Part shown: in pieces, positions 25,976 through 33,704 of the stretch
How the letters are laid out: each line of letters opens with the position of its first letter
Numbering within the stretch: the stretch's first letter is position 1
The notes under the pieces: generated by a model
Databases searched by the model: none
What the model was told of the DNA's origin: nothing
The model's input: the letters and a program-made list of their open reading frames with translations, nothing else
Position numbers and translations under genes: made by a program
Assembly (NCBI GenBank): GCA_020846005.1
Contig: JADLEQ010000112.1
Coordinates: 1-61,474, forward strand
Source of the DNA: Polyangiaceae bacterium
Lineage (GTDB): Bacteria > Myxococcota_A > Polyangia > Polyangiales > Polyangiaceae
Direction: 5' to 3'
Length of the DNA: 61,474 nt

Positions 25976-26904
25976 GCGCCGAGCTCCCGCAGAGCCCCCT
26001 TCACGTTCATCATCGAGCGGATCTCGACGCCGAGCGTGGAGAAGAAGCGCTTGAGCGGGCGGTTCGGCCCGAGCTCGTAGACGCTCTCGGCCGCGGCGGC
26101 GAGGGCGCGCATGTTCTCGACCCAGCGCACCGTGCCCGAGATCTGGCCCGTCAGCGCGCCGATCAGGGCCTCGCGATCCCCGGTGTGGAAAGTCCCGGTG
26201 AGGTTCGCGGTGACGTGCCGCGCCCGCTCCGCTTGGAACCGCTCGGCGGCGCCCTCGAGCTCGCCTCGGAATTCGGCCTCGATCCCGCGCATCATCCTCG
26301 AGTGGAAGGGCGCGCTCACGTTGAGTCGCACGATGTCGTGCTTCGTCCCGGCGAGGTGCTCGGCGATCCGCTTCTCGGCCGCCTCGACCCCGGCGGTCGG
26401 CCCGGAGATGACGACCTGATCGAGAGAGTTCAGGTTGGCGACGTCCACGCCCAGCTCCGCCACGATCGGCGCGAGCCCCGCGTCGTGCACGCCCGGCGAA
26501 ACGATGGCGCTCATCGCGCCTTCGCCCACCGGCACGGCCTGCTGCATCAACGCGCCGCGCCTGCGCACGAGGCGGACGGTGTCCGCGAGCGGGACGGCCC
26601 CGGCGGCGCACAGCGCCGTGTACTCCCCCAAGCTGTGACCGCCGAACCGGGTCGGCGCGAAGCCGTGCTCCGTGGCGAGCGATCGGAGCATCGCCACCTC
26701 CGCCGTCACGATGGCAGGCTGCGTGTACTCCGTGAGGTCCAGGCGCGGATCCTCCGCGAAGCAGAGCTCGGCGAGGTCGAGCGACAGCGCCTCGCTCGCC
26801 TCGGCGAACACCTCGCGGGCCGCCGCGAACTGCTCGTGGAAGTCCTTCGCCATGCCCGCGCGCTGCGAGCCTTGCCCGGGAAAAACGACGGCGATCTCAC
26901 CCAT
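25972..26904 (-). CDS. fabD: malonyl-CoA:ACP transacylase
   Basis: 310 residues. The substrate-binding VVFPGQGSQRAGM opens the protein, the nucleophile Ser91 lies in GGHSLGEYTAL, and a His-bearing NVSAPFHSRMM block near 205 completes the dyad. It loads malonyl units onto the island's ACP. It is the first gene of the fab block, and its promoter must lie at 26905-26975 or further upstream beyond the peptidase gene. Overlap with the reductase gene implies coupled translation. Confidence 0.93.
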   Translation of the reverse strand: MGEIAVVFPGQGSQRAGMAKDFHEQFAAAREVFAEASEALSLDLAELCFAEDPRLDLTEYTQPAIVTAEVAMLRSLATEHGFAPTRFGGHSLGEYTALCAAGAVPLADTVRLVRRRGALMQQAVPVGEGAMSAIVSPGVHDAGLAPIVAELGVDVANLNSLDQVVISGPTAGVEAAEKRIAEHLAGTKHDIVRLNVSAPFHSRMMRGIEAEFRGELEGAAERFQAERARHVTANLTGTFHTGDREALIGALTGQISGTVRWVENMRALAAAAESVYELGPNRPLKRFFSTLGVEIRSMMNVKGALRELGA

Positions 26905-26960
26905 GCGCCCGGGCGCCCTAGCACGGGTCGCGTCATCCGGGCGTCACGATTTCGCCAGCC

Positions 26961-26973
26961 GGGCGGCTCGCCC
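26961..26973 (-). terminator. short GC hairpin after the M23 peptidase gene
   Basis: GGGCG-N3-CGCCC lies 2 bp beyond the peptidase stop codon and 57 bp before fabD. The 5-bp stem with a 3-nt loop is weak, so readthrough into the fab genes is plausible. Confidence 0.3.
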
Positions 26974-26975
26974 AG

Positions 26976-27911
26976 CTAGCGAAAGACGGCGCCCGCGTAG
27001 TCCTCTCGCCGGAACGGGAGATCGAGCCACGGCGCGCGCTCGTGCCGGGCCACGTAGAGGCGCGGGAGCGGCCGGCGGAACCGCGTCGGGAAGTACGCAG
27101 CGTGGAACAGCGCCGTCATCGCCCGCTCGCCGGGCGTCGGCGCCGCTCGGATGAGGCGCGCCACCTCCGGGTCCCGACTCGCCTCGGCGTGGGCCTCGAC
27201 GGCTCCCGCGTCCCAGTCCGTCTCCGCGAGCTCCGCGTCGCGGCCCTTTCCGTCGTCCGGGAGCGGCAGCTCGCCTCCGCGCCACAGCGACACCTCGTCT
27301 GGCGCGGCGAACGGGTCGGTGTACTCGCCGTCGAGCCACACGTTGAAGTGCACGTGGGGAGGGACCCACGGGAAGAAGGTGAGCCCGTCCACTCCGCTCG
27401 CTCCGGAGAGCGCGAGCGTCTCCCCGCGCGCGAGCACGGCGCCTGGGCGGACCAACGCGCGCGACAGGTGGTTGTACGAGGTCACGAGGCCGCGGCCGTG
27501 GTCGACGAACACCTTCACGCCGCCTCGGTGGAACTCGCTGGAGACGCGCAGCACCCGGCCCGGCGCAGCGGCGACCACCCGCGTGCCCACGGGGACCACG
27601 AAATCCGTGCCGTTGTGCGAGTCGTACGTGAGCTTCCCGCCCCGGTAGTCGCGCACCTGCGTCACGCGCACCGACCAGCCCTCCTCGAGGGGCGTCGGTG
27701 TGCGGTTGAAGAGGTTGTAGAGGACGGTGCGGCGGTCCGCCCGCCCGCGGCCGAGCCAGGTGGGGATCGAGAGGGCCGGATCGAGCAGCCTGCGGCTGCT
27801 CGGGCCGAACCGCGTGGGCGGAGTGAGCGGGTCGCCCCGCACCGCGAACGCGGCTTGCCGGAGCGCCTGGCCGAGCGGGCGGAGGCCGAAGGCCTCGAGC
27901 GGACCGATCAT
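26976..27911 (-). CDS. M23 family peptidase (LytM domain)
   Basis: 311 residues without an obvious signal peptide. The LytM zinc ligands are visible: SHNGTDFVVP (HxxxD) near 120 and PPHVHFNVW (HxH) near 208, with SYNHLSRALVRPGAVL between. M23 enzymes cut peptidoglycan cross-links. The absence of an export signal means either export is signal-independent or the domain acts otherwise. The C-terminal ~75 residues (PTPGERAMTALFHAAYFPTRF...) are outside the domain. It is divergent from the TetR gene across a 62-bp region holding a strong dyad. Confidence 0.85.
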   Translation of the reverse strand: MIGPLEAFGLRPLGQALRQAAFAVRGDPLTPPTRFGPSSRRLLDPALSIPTWLGRGRADRRTVLYNLFNRTPTPLEEGWSVRVTQVRDYRGGKLTYDSHNGTDFVVPVGTRVVAAAPGRVLRVSSEFHRGGVKVFVDHGRGLVTSYNHLSRALVRPGAVLARGETLALSGASGVDGLTFFPWVPPHVHFNVWLDGEYTDPFAAPDEVSLWRGGELPLPDDGKGRDAELAETDWDAGAVEAHAEASRDPEVARLIRAAPTPGERAMTALFHAAYFPTRFRRPLPRLYVARHERAPWLDLPFRREDYAGAVFR

Positions 27912-27936
27912 GCGCGACCCCTAGCACGAATTCCTC

Positions 27937-27969
27937 TTGCCGAATATCATTCAGTGAATATGCTTCGGC
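27937..27969. promoter_or_regulatory. 31-bp dyad operator with overlapping promoter between M23 and TetR genes
   Basis: Two nested inverted repeats share one centre at 27954: inner ATTCA-G-TGAAT (27949-27959) and outer GCCGAA (27939-27944) with TTCGGC (27964-27969), so 11 of 15 position pairs match. The segment is strikingly AT-rich for this genome. On the + strand, TTGCCG (27937-27942), a 16-bp spacer and TATGCT (27959-27964) form a plausible promoter that the operator would block, and transcription would start near the TetR ATG (27974). This is the expected design for TetR autoregulation and possibly control of the divergent peptidase. Confidence 0.65.
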
Positions 27970-27973
27970 GAAC

Positions 27974-28708
27974 ATGACGACCCGCCGCGCGCGACCGGGC
28001 CTCGGCGCCCCGCACCTCCAGGAGGCGAAGGTCGCCACGCGGCAGGAGGCGAAGGTCGCCACGCGGCAGGAGGCGAAGGCCGCGACGCGGCAGGAGGCGA
28101 AGGCCGCCACGCGGCAGGCGCTCCTCGCGGCGGCGGCGGCCGAGCTCGAGGGTCGCGGGTTCGCGGCGGTGTCGGTGGCGGACATCGCGGCGCGGGCGGG
28201 GGTCGCCACCGGGACGTTCTACGTCCACTTCCCGACGAAGGAGGCGGTGGCCGACGAGCTGCTCGCGGGCTTCTCCGAGCGGCTCGCGGAGCGGCTCGCC
28301 GGGCTGCTCCTCGCGCCCGGCGACCTCGAGCCGAAGGTGCGCCGCGCGGCGACGGCGTTCCTCGCCGAGTGTGAGGGGGAGCGAGCCATGCTGGGCGCGT
28401 ACCTCGAGCGCGCGCGCGGGGGGCTCGACGAGCGCGCGCTCCGCGACGGCGTGAACCCCCCGGCGCAGCGCCTCTTCGCGGCGGCGCTCCAGGGGCTCGG
28501 CGTGCCGGCCGAGGAGCTCGAGCTCGCCGTCCACGCGCTGCTCGCGCTCTGGATGCGGGTCGCGCTGCGCCACGTCTGGGGGGAGGGCTCCTCCCGCGCC
28601 CGGGCGGCGTCCGTGCTCACGAAGCTGACGCTCGGCGCCGCGCGCGCCCTCGTCACGGAGCCGCGCCGGCCGGCCCGCGCTCGCCCGGCTCAGGAGAAGG
28701 AACCATGA
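27974..28708 (+). CDS. TetR-family transcriptional regulator with N-terminal QEAKVATR repeats
   Basis: 244 residues. A ~50-residue N-terminal extension contains four copies of an eight-residue unit (QEAKVATR/QEAKAATR). The HTH follows: TRQALLAAAAAELEGRGFAAVSVADIAARAGVATGTFYVHFPTKEAVADELL, in standard TetR layout, then a helical ligand-binding domain and a short basic tail. The repeat runs straight into helix 1 and could extend DNA contacts or oligomerise. The stop codon overlaps the radical SAM start by 4 bp (ATGA), so regulator and enzyme are co-translated. The dyad upstream of its promoter suggests autoregulation. Confidence 0.9.
   Translation: MTTRRARPGLGAPHLQEAKVATRQEAKVATRQEAKAATRQEAKAATRQALLAAAAAELEGRGFAAVSVADIAARAGVATGTFYVHFPTKEAVADELLAGFSERLAERLAGLLLAPGDLEPKVRRAATAFLAECEGERAMLGAYLERARGGLDERALRDGVNPPAQRLFAAALQGLGVPAEELELAVHALLALWMRVALRHVWGEGSSRARAASVLTKLTLGAARALVTEPRRPARARPAQEKEP
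28019..28114 (+). repeat. four 24-bp tandem repeats inside the TetR gene
   Basis: Four in-frame 24-bp units (28019-28042, 28043-28066, 28067-28090, 28091-28114) starting CAGGAGGCGAAGG. Units 1 and 2 are identical; units 3 and 4 differ by one or two bases. Copy number could change without breaking the frame. Confidence 0.9.
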
Positions 28709-30015
28709 CGCTGACGACCGTCTCGCTCCCGCAGGCGCCCGCTGGGGCGCGCCCTCCCGCTGCGCGCCCGCGCCGCACGCCCACCGAGCCGCTGCCGCTC
28801 TGCAGGTACCGCCCGCGCGCCGGCCACCCCGATCTCGCGCGGCTCCACGCGGAGGCGCTCGCGATCGCAGACGAGGTGCGCCCGCGGCTCGTCCCGCCTC
28901 CGGGCGGGCTCATCGAGGCGAGGCGCCGCGCCCGCTCGTACGCCACGTTCGCGGCCAACTACGTCGAGAACCGTCGCCGCGCTCGGCAAGGCCGCGAGGA
29001 CTTCCTCCCGCTGTACTTCATCTGGACACTCCTCCGCGCGTGCAACTTCACCTGCACCTACTGCGACGACCACCGCGGGCGGAAGTACCCCGAGCTGCCG
29101 GACGAAGGCCGGCTCGACACCGCGCAGGGGCTCGAGCTGCTCCGCGTGATGAGGACGGGCTCGCCGTCCGTCTACTTCGCCGGCGGCGAGCCGACGATGC
29201 GGCGGGACCTCCCCGAGCTCACGCACGCCGCCTTCGAGCGGGGGTACTTTCCGATCATCCTCAACACCAACGGCAGCGCCATCGATCGGCTCCTCCGGCT
29301 GGAGTCCCACCGCGCGTGGCTGGGGGAGACGGACGTCATCGTCGTGAGCCTCGACGCCCTCGACCTGGCCCACCTGGCGAAGCTCTACGCGTACCGCCGG
29401 CCCGAGGACGTGATCCGTAACCTCCTCGTCCTGCGCGAGCTCGCCGAGGACCACCGCGTCAAGCTCATGGTGAACACGGTGATCCAGCCCGGCCGGATCG
29501 GGGACGCGCGCGACGTGCTCGATCTCGTGAACGATCTCGGGATCTGGTTCTGCCCCGTGCCCATGAACGCGGGCCCCCGGATCGCGCGCGGTCTCGGCGA
29601 CGACCCGGAGTTCCGCGCGTTCGCCCGGCTCGTCCTCGAGCGCAAGCGGCAAGGGTGTCGCATCACCGGCTCCGCGCGCCTGAACGGCCGGCTGCTCGCC
29701 AGCGCGCCGCTCGACTGCCGCAACACCCTGAAGCCCCACGTCGATCACGACGGGCACCTCTTCTGGCCGTGCAAGGCGAGCGTGAACGTGGAGCCGGAGC
29801 GCATCCGGGTGCTCGACTACCCCGACGTGCGCTCGCTCTGGGCAGCGGCTTCGGCGCGGGTCGACCCCACGCGCTTCCATGGCCCGGCGCGCAACCAGTG
29901 CGGCGCCGACTGCAACTGGGCGCAGAACTACACGACCGACGCCTACGCGCACGGCCTCGCGCGCCCGCTCTCGCTCGTCTCGGAGGTGCTCGAGCTCGTG
30001 CAGGCGCGCGCGTGA
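28705..30015 (+). CDS. radical SAM protein with C-terminal Cys motifs
   Basis: 436 residues. The 4Fe-4S/SAM motif ACNFTCTYC gives Cys113, Cys117 and Cys120 (CxxxCxxC), with FAGGEPTMR (the GGEP motif) near 155. The C-terminal third has further Cys residues (LDCRN, WPCKA, QCGADCNWAQNY), the distribution of a SPASM-like auxiliary cluster. Such enzymes modify peptides or assist cofactor and lipid chemistry; no small precursor peptide is seen beside it. It is coupled to the TetR gene upstream and a membrane-protein gene downstream by 4-bp overlaps. The substrate is unknown. Confidence 0.88.
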   Translation: MTLTTVSLPQAPAGARPPAARPRRTPTEPLPLCRYRPRAGHPDLARLHAEALAIADEVRPRLVPPPGGLIEARRRARSYATFAANYVENRRRARQGREDFLPLYFIWTLLRACNFTCTYCDDHRGRKYPELPDEGRLDTAQGLELLRVMRTGSPSVYFAGGEPTMRRDLPELTHAAFERGYFPIILNTNGSAIDRLLRLESHRAWLGETDVIVVSLDALDLAHLAKLYAYRRPEDVIRNLLVLRELAEDHRVKLMVNTVIQPGRIGDARDVLDLVNDLGIWFCPVPMNAGPRIARGLGDDPEFRAFARLVLERKRQGCRITGSARLNGRLLASAPLDCRNTLKPHVDHDGHLFWPCKASVNVEPERIRVLDYPDVRSLWAAASARVDPTRFHGPARNQCGADCNWAQNYTTDAYAHGLARPLSLVSEVLELVQARA

Positions 30016-30881
30016 CGCCGCCCGCCGCCGCGCCGGGTCCCGCTGGCGGGCGCCCGGCGCCGCTCTCCTCCGACCGCCTCGTGGCGCTCGACGCGGCGCT
30101 GGTCGCCGGGGTCACCGTCGCGATCCTGTTCGCCGCGCGCGATTGGGTGGTGATGAGCGGGGTCGTCGCCGCGGCGTTCGTCGTGCGGCTCGCCTGCCTC
30201 GCGCTGGTGCCGCGCGCGGAGCGGGGGCTCTCGCTCGGGGCGGAGGCGACGCTTCACGTGGGCCTCGCCGTGCTCGGCGGGTTCAACGACTGGAACTCCG
30301 TGTGCCACCACCGCATCTACGAGTACACGGTGCCCGTCGACCTCCCGGCGTGGTCGACCATCCCCACGTGGATGCTGTTCTACTGGGGACAAATCCTCAG
30401 GCTCATCGCGACCGTCGCGCGGTGGCCGCGGCTGGGCCCGCCAGCGGCCGCGTCGGACACCGTGTGGCTCGGTCGCCACGCGGTGCGCTCGGCCGGGCTC
30501 AAGATCGCGCTAGAGCTCGGGCTGCTCTTCGGCACGCGCCAGTGTATCTATCGGCTCTGGGCTCACCCCGTCGCGTCGTGGCTGCCGTTCGCGATCGCGC
30601 TCGTCGCCGGGGCGGTGCTCTTTCGCCCCCGCGCGTACGAGCTCAGGCTGATCGCGCTCGTGATGGTGGCTGGTCCGCTCGCGGAGATCGCCTACATCGC
30701 CGCCGGCCTCCACCGGTACGCGCTCGGCTGGTTCGGCGGTGTGCCGCTCTGGATTGTGCTCTGGTGGGGACTCGCGGTCCTGTTGTTCTCGGATCTCGCG
30801 ACCCGCGCGCTGGCCTGGCTCGCACAGCGCCCGGCGCGCGCCGAGCCCGGCGCTCCGGGCTCGGCGGTGCCGGCGGCGTAG
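30012..30881 (+). CDS. polytopic membrane protein of unknown function, third gene of the TetR/radical SAM operon
   Basis: 289 residues from a GTG that overlaps the radical SAM stop by 4 bp. I count about seven hydrophobic helices. A conserved-looking polar loop, GGFNDWNSVCHHRIYEYTVPVDLPAWSTIPTW, contains Cys, His and Trp residues that could form an active site or heme/metal site in the membrane. Two later segments (GTRQCIYRLWAH, HRYALGWFGGVPLWIVLWWG) are also distinctive. I do not recognise the family. Tight coupling suggests it works on the same substrate as the radical SAM enzyme, for instance a lipid. Confidence 0.75.
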   Translation: MTPPAAAPGPAGGRPAPLSSDRLVALDAALVAGVTVAILFAARDWVVMSGVVAAAFVVRLACLALVPRAERGLSLGAEATLHVGLAVLGGFNDWNSVCHHRIYEYTVPVDLPAWSTIPTWMLFYWGQILRLIATVARWPRLGPPAAASDTVWLGRHAVRSAGLKIALELGLLFGTRQCIYRLWAHPVASWLPFAIALVAGAVLFRPRAYELRLIALVMVAGPLAEIAYIAAGLHRYALGWFGGVPLWIVLWWGLAVLLFSDLATRALAWLAQRPARAEPGAPGSAVPAA

Positions 30882-30927
30882 CCCTCGAGGCGCCTGGACG
30901 CGCCCGCGGCGCGCGGCCCCGGGAGGC

Positions 30928-31791
30928 TCACTCGGGCACGACGCCGCAGTTCACGAAGCTCGCGATCGTCGTGTCGATGCGGAAGTGCGACTCCGACGTG
31001 TGCCGCTCGGCGAAGAAGAAGTCGAGCGTGTACGTCTCGCCCGGCGTGAGGCCGAGCTCGCTCGCGCGGGCGTCGAGATCGATGGAGTCCGACTGCTGGC
31101 CGTGGACCCCGCCGAGATCGATCGCGAGGCGGCCATTGATGTAGGTGAAGAGGTCGTCGTCCCCGGTGAAGGTGAAGACCTCGCCGCCGGTGTAGACGAA
31201 CGCCGTCCGGAGCTCAAATGTGAAGTGGTAGTTGTGCGGGTTGCCCTCGTCGCCGAAGAGCTCGCCGTCGATGGGGAAGAAGGTGTCGTCCTCGTACGTG
31301 TAGTCGTTGCCGCCCGTGTTCACGAGCTGCAGCGTCAGCGGCTTCGCCCAGTTGACGCCCGGCACGTCCCGGAACCACTGATCGAAGCTGGCTTGCCCGG
31401 TGGTGGTGGGAGTATCCCCCGCGTAGATGGGCTTGCCGTCCGTTCCCAGCGTCGAGGTGACGATGCCGTGATCGGTGCCGAGGAAGTCCTCGAAGTCGGG
31501 GTGGTCTTGGCGGAAGTCCCGCACGACCCCGGTGAGCGCGCTGCCGCAGAAGTCGGAGCCGCCTCCCCCGCCGCTGGCGCCGCCCCCGGCGTCGAGGACC
31601 AGCCCGCCGCCACCCCCGCCCGAGCCGCCTCCCGCCGCCGCGCCGCCCGAGCCGGAACCGCCTGAGCCGGAGCCGGCCCCCACCCCGCCCGTCGCGCCGC
31701 CGGCGAACACGGCGTCGCCCGAGACCTCCCCGCTCCCGCAGGCGGACGCGAGCGCGCCCACCACGAGCACCCACACAGCTCCAGCTCTCAT
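30928..31791 (-). CDS. fibro-slime domain lipoprotein
   Basis: 287 residues. The lipobox LASAC (Cys18) is followed by a Gly/Ser/Ala linker to about residue 80. The rest matches the fibro-slime/PA14-like domain: VVRDFRQDHPDFEDF, GIVTSTLGTDGKPIYAG, FDQWFRDVPGVN, FTGDDDLFTYINGRLAIDLGGVHG and LDFFFAERHTSESHFRIDT. The GDDD..Y..G.L..D.GG segment is the domain core, likely Ca-binding. Such domains occur on surface proteins of myxobacteria, fibrobacters and slime moulds and are linked to matrix or spore coat. GAGG lies about 8 nt before the ATG, which rules out the longer upstream frame. Confidence 0.88.
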   Translation of the reverse strand: MRAGAVWVLVVGALASACGSGEVSGDAVFAGGATGGVGAGSGSGGSGSGGAAAGGGSGGGGGGLVLDAGGGASGGGGGSDFCGSALTGVVRDFRQDHPDFEDFLGTDHGIVTSTLGTDGKPIYAGDTPTTTGQASFDQWFRDVPGVNWAKPLTLQLVNTGGNDYTYEDDTFFPIDGELFGDEGNPHNYHFTFELRTAFVYTGGEVFTFTGDDDLFTYINGRLAIDLGGVHGQQSDSIDLDARASELGLTPGETYTLDFFFAERHTSESHFRIDTTIASFVNCGVVPE

Positions 31792-31925
31792 GATCGACCT
31801 CGGTTGACAGGCTAGCACGAGGAGCGACCGGCGGCATCGCGGCTCGCCATGCGAAGGCGACCCGCTCCACGCTCGCGATCCCCGCCTCAGCGGGCCCACC
31901 CAGCGCGTGCTACACGCCGCGCGCC

Positions 31926-33269
31926 ATGAGCGTCGACGTCCCCTTCCGCACCGTGATCGAGCCCTTTCGCATCAAGGCCGTCGAGCCCATCGCGATGACG
32001 ACGCGCGCCGAGCGTGACGCGCTCCTCGCCGAGAGCGGGTACAACCTCTTCCGGCTCCGGGCCGAGCACGTCACCATCGACCTGCTCACGGACAGCGGCA
32101 CCGGCGCGATGAGCGACCGGCAGTGGGCCGCGCTCCTCGCCGGGGACGAATCGTACGCGGGGAGCCGGAGCTTCGAGCGCTTCGAGTCCGCGGTCCACCG
32201 GCTGACGGGATACCCCCACGTCTTCCCCGTCCACCAGGGGCGCGCGGCGGAGCGGATCCTGTTCGAGGCCGTCGTGCGCCCGGGCGACGTGGTGCCGAAC
32301 AACACCCACTTCGACACCACGCGCGCCAACCTCGAGCACCTGGGGGGCGTGGCCTGCGATCTCCCCGCCGGCGCGGATCCGGACTTCGGCGGGAACATGG
32401 ACCTCGTCGCGCTCGAGCGCGTGCTCGCGGGAGAGCGGCGGGTGCCGCTCGTGATGATGACGCTCACGAACAACGCCGTCGGTGGGCAGCCGGTGTCGAT
32501 GGCGAACCTCCGCGCCGTGCGCGCGCTCTGCGATCGCTTCGGCGTCCCGCTGTTCGTCGACGCGGCGCGCTTCGCGGAGAACGCCTGGCTCGTCAAGCAA
32601 CGCGAGCCCGGGTTCGCGTCCGAGTCACCCGAGAGCATCGCGAGGGCGATGTTCGAGCTGGCCGACGGCTGCACCGTGAGCGCCAAGAAGGACGGCATCG
32701 TGAACATCGGCGGTATCCTCGCCACCCGCCGTGCGGACTGGGCCAAGCAGTTCCAGGTGCTCCTGATCCTCACCGAGGGGTTCCCGACGTACGGCGGGCT
32801 CGCGGGGCGTGATCTGGAGGCGATGGCGGTCGGCCTGATCGAGGCGCTGGAGCCCGAGTACCTCCGCTACCGTCAGGCGACCGTGCAGTACCTGGCGCGC
32901 GGGCTCGTGAAGGCCGGGCTGCCGATCGTGGAGCCGCCCGGAGGTCACGCGGTCTTCCTCGACGCGGCGCGCGCGCTTCCCCAGGTCCCGTCGGCGGAGC
33001 TGCCCGCCCAGGCGCTCGCGCTCGAGCTGTTCCGCGAGGGGGGCGTGCGGACGGTGGAGGTCGGGACGCTCATGTTCGGCCCGGCGGCGCGCCACGAGCT
33101 GGTCCGGGTGGCGCTGCCGCGGCGGGTGTACACGGCGTCGCACGTGGACTGGGTGATCGAGACCGCCGAGCGCGTCGCGGCGCGGCTGGGCGAGATCCGC
33201 GGCTATCGCATCGTCGACGAGCCGCCGCTGCTCCGGCACTTCACGGCTCGGCTGGCGCCGATCGGGTGA
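31926..33269 (+). CDS. tryptophanase / tyrosine phenol-lyase family beta-eliminating lyase
   Basis: 447 residues, normal family length. The PLP lysine is Lys255 in VSAKKDGIVNIGG; VDAARFAENAW supplies the PLP-ring Asp. These enzymes split Trp to indole or Tyr to phenol plus pyruvate and ammonia. Discriminating positions as I recall them: Asp130 (NTHFDTTRA) and His438 (LLRHFTAR) are tryptophanase-like, but PRRVYT resembles the Arg-containing loop of tyrosine phenol-lyase. Indole production is therefore favoured, not proven. A 134-bp divergent region separates it from the fibro-slime gene; no tnaC-like leader or permease is seen. Confidence 0.85.
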   Translation: MSVDVPFRTVIEPFRIKAVEPIAMTTRAERDALLAESGYNLFRLRAEHVTIDLLTDSGTGAMSDRQWAALLAGDESYAGSRSFERFESAVHRLTGYPHVFPVHQGRAAERILFEAVVRPGDVVPNNTHFDTTRANLEHLGGVACDLPAGADPDFGGNMDLVALERVLAGERRVPLVMMTLTNNAVGGQPVSMANLRAVRALCDRFGVPLFVDAARFAENAWLVKQREPGFASESPESIARAMFELADGCTVSAKKDGIVNIGGILATRRADWAKQFQVLLILTEGFPTYGGLAGRDLEAMAVGLIEALEPEYLRYRQATVQYLARGLVKAGLPIVEPPGGHAVFLDAARALPQVPSAELPAQALALELFREGGVRTVEVGTLMFGPAARHELVRVALPRRVYTASHVDWVIETAERVAARLGEIRGYRIVDEPPLLRHFTARLAPIG

Positions 33270-33354
33270 CCGCGGGGCGGCGGCCCGGCGGCGTAGAGAT
33301 CGCGGCCGCTCCTGGCGTCTCGGCGCTGGCACCCCCGCCTCGGGTCGCGGTACG

Positions 33355-33672
33355 ATGGCGGGCGTGAGCGCCGATCCGGTTCGCTTCGTCCTCGGGACCT
33401 CCCCCGCCGGCTACGGCGGCGCGGAGGAGGTCAGCGACGAGCAGGCGCTCGCGTATGCGGAGGTCCTCCGCGGGGAGGCGGCCGCCGCGTTCGCGGGCGC
33501 ACGGATCGAGCTGGGGGAGCCGCTCTCGGTGGCGGCGATGTCACCCGAACAGCTCCGCATCTACTCGTGGCTCCAGCGCAACTGGCGGCGCGTCCGCGCC
33601 GAGGTGAACGCCGCGCGCGGGTGGCCCGAGCAAGAGGGCGGGCAGCTCCTCGACGCGCAGCGCTGCCTCTGA
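33355..33672 (+). CDS. small protein of unknown function
   Basis: 105 residues with host-like high GC at third codon positions. No family recognised. VRFVLGTSPAGYGGAEEVSDEQALAYAEVLRGEAAAAF and YSWLQRNWRRVRAEVNAARGW indicate a short beta/alpha start and an amphipathic helical end. GTG at 33364 is an alternative start. It lies 85 bp after the lyase gene and its stop codon is inside the shared hairpin with the converging radical SAM gene. Confidence 0.6.
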   Translation: MAGVSADPVRFVLGTSPAGYGGAEEVSDEQALAYAEVLRGEAAAAFAGARIELGEPLSVAAMSPEQLRIYSWLQRNWRRVRAEVNAARGWPEQEGGQLLDAQRCL

Positions 33673-33704
33673 GCCGCGCGGCGCGTCGCGCCGCGCGCGG
33701 CTCA
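33670..33704. terminator. bidirectional hairpin built from both stop codons
   Basis: TGAGCCGCGCG (33670-33680) pairs perfectly with CGCGCGGCTCA (33694-33704), an 11-bp stem with a 13-nt loop. The outermost three bases on each side are the TGA stops of the two converging genes, so one element could terminate both transcripts. Confidence 0.6.
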
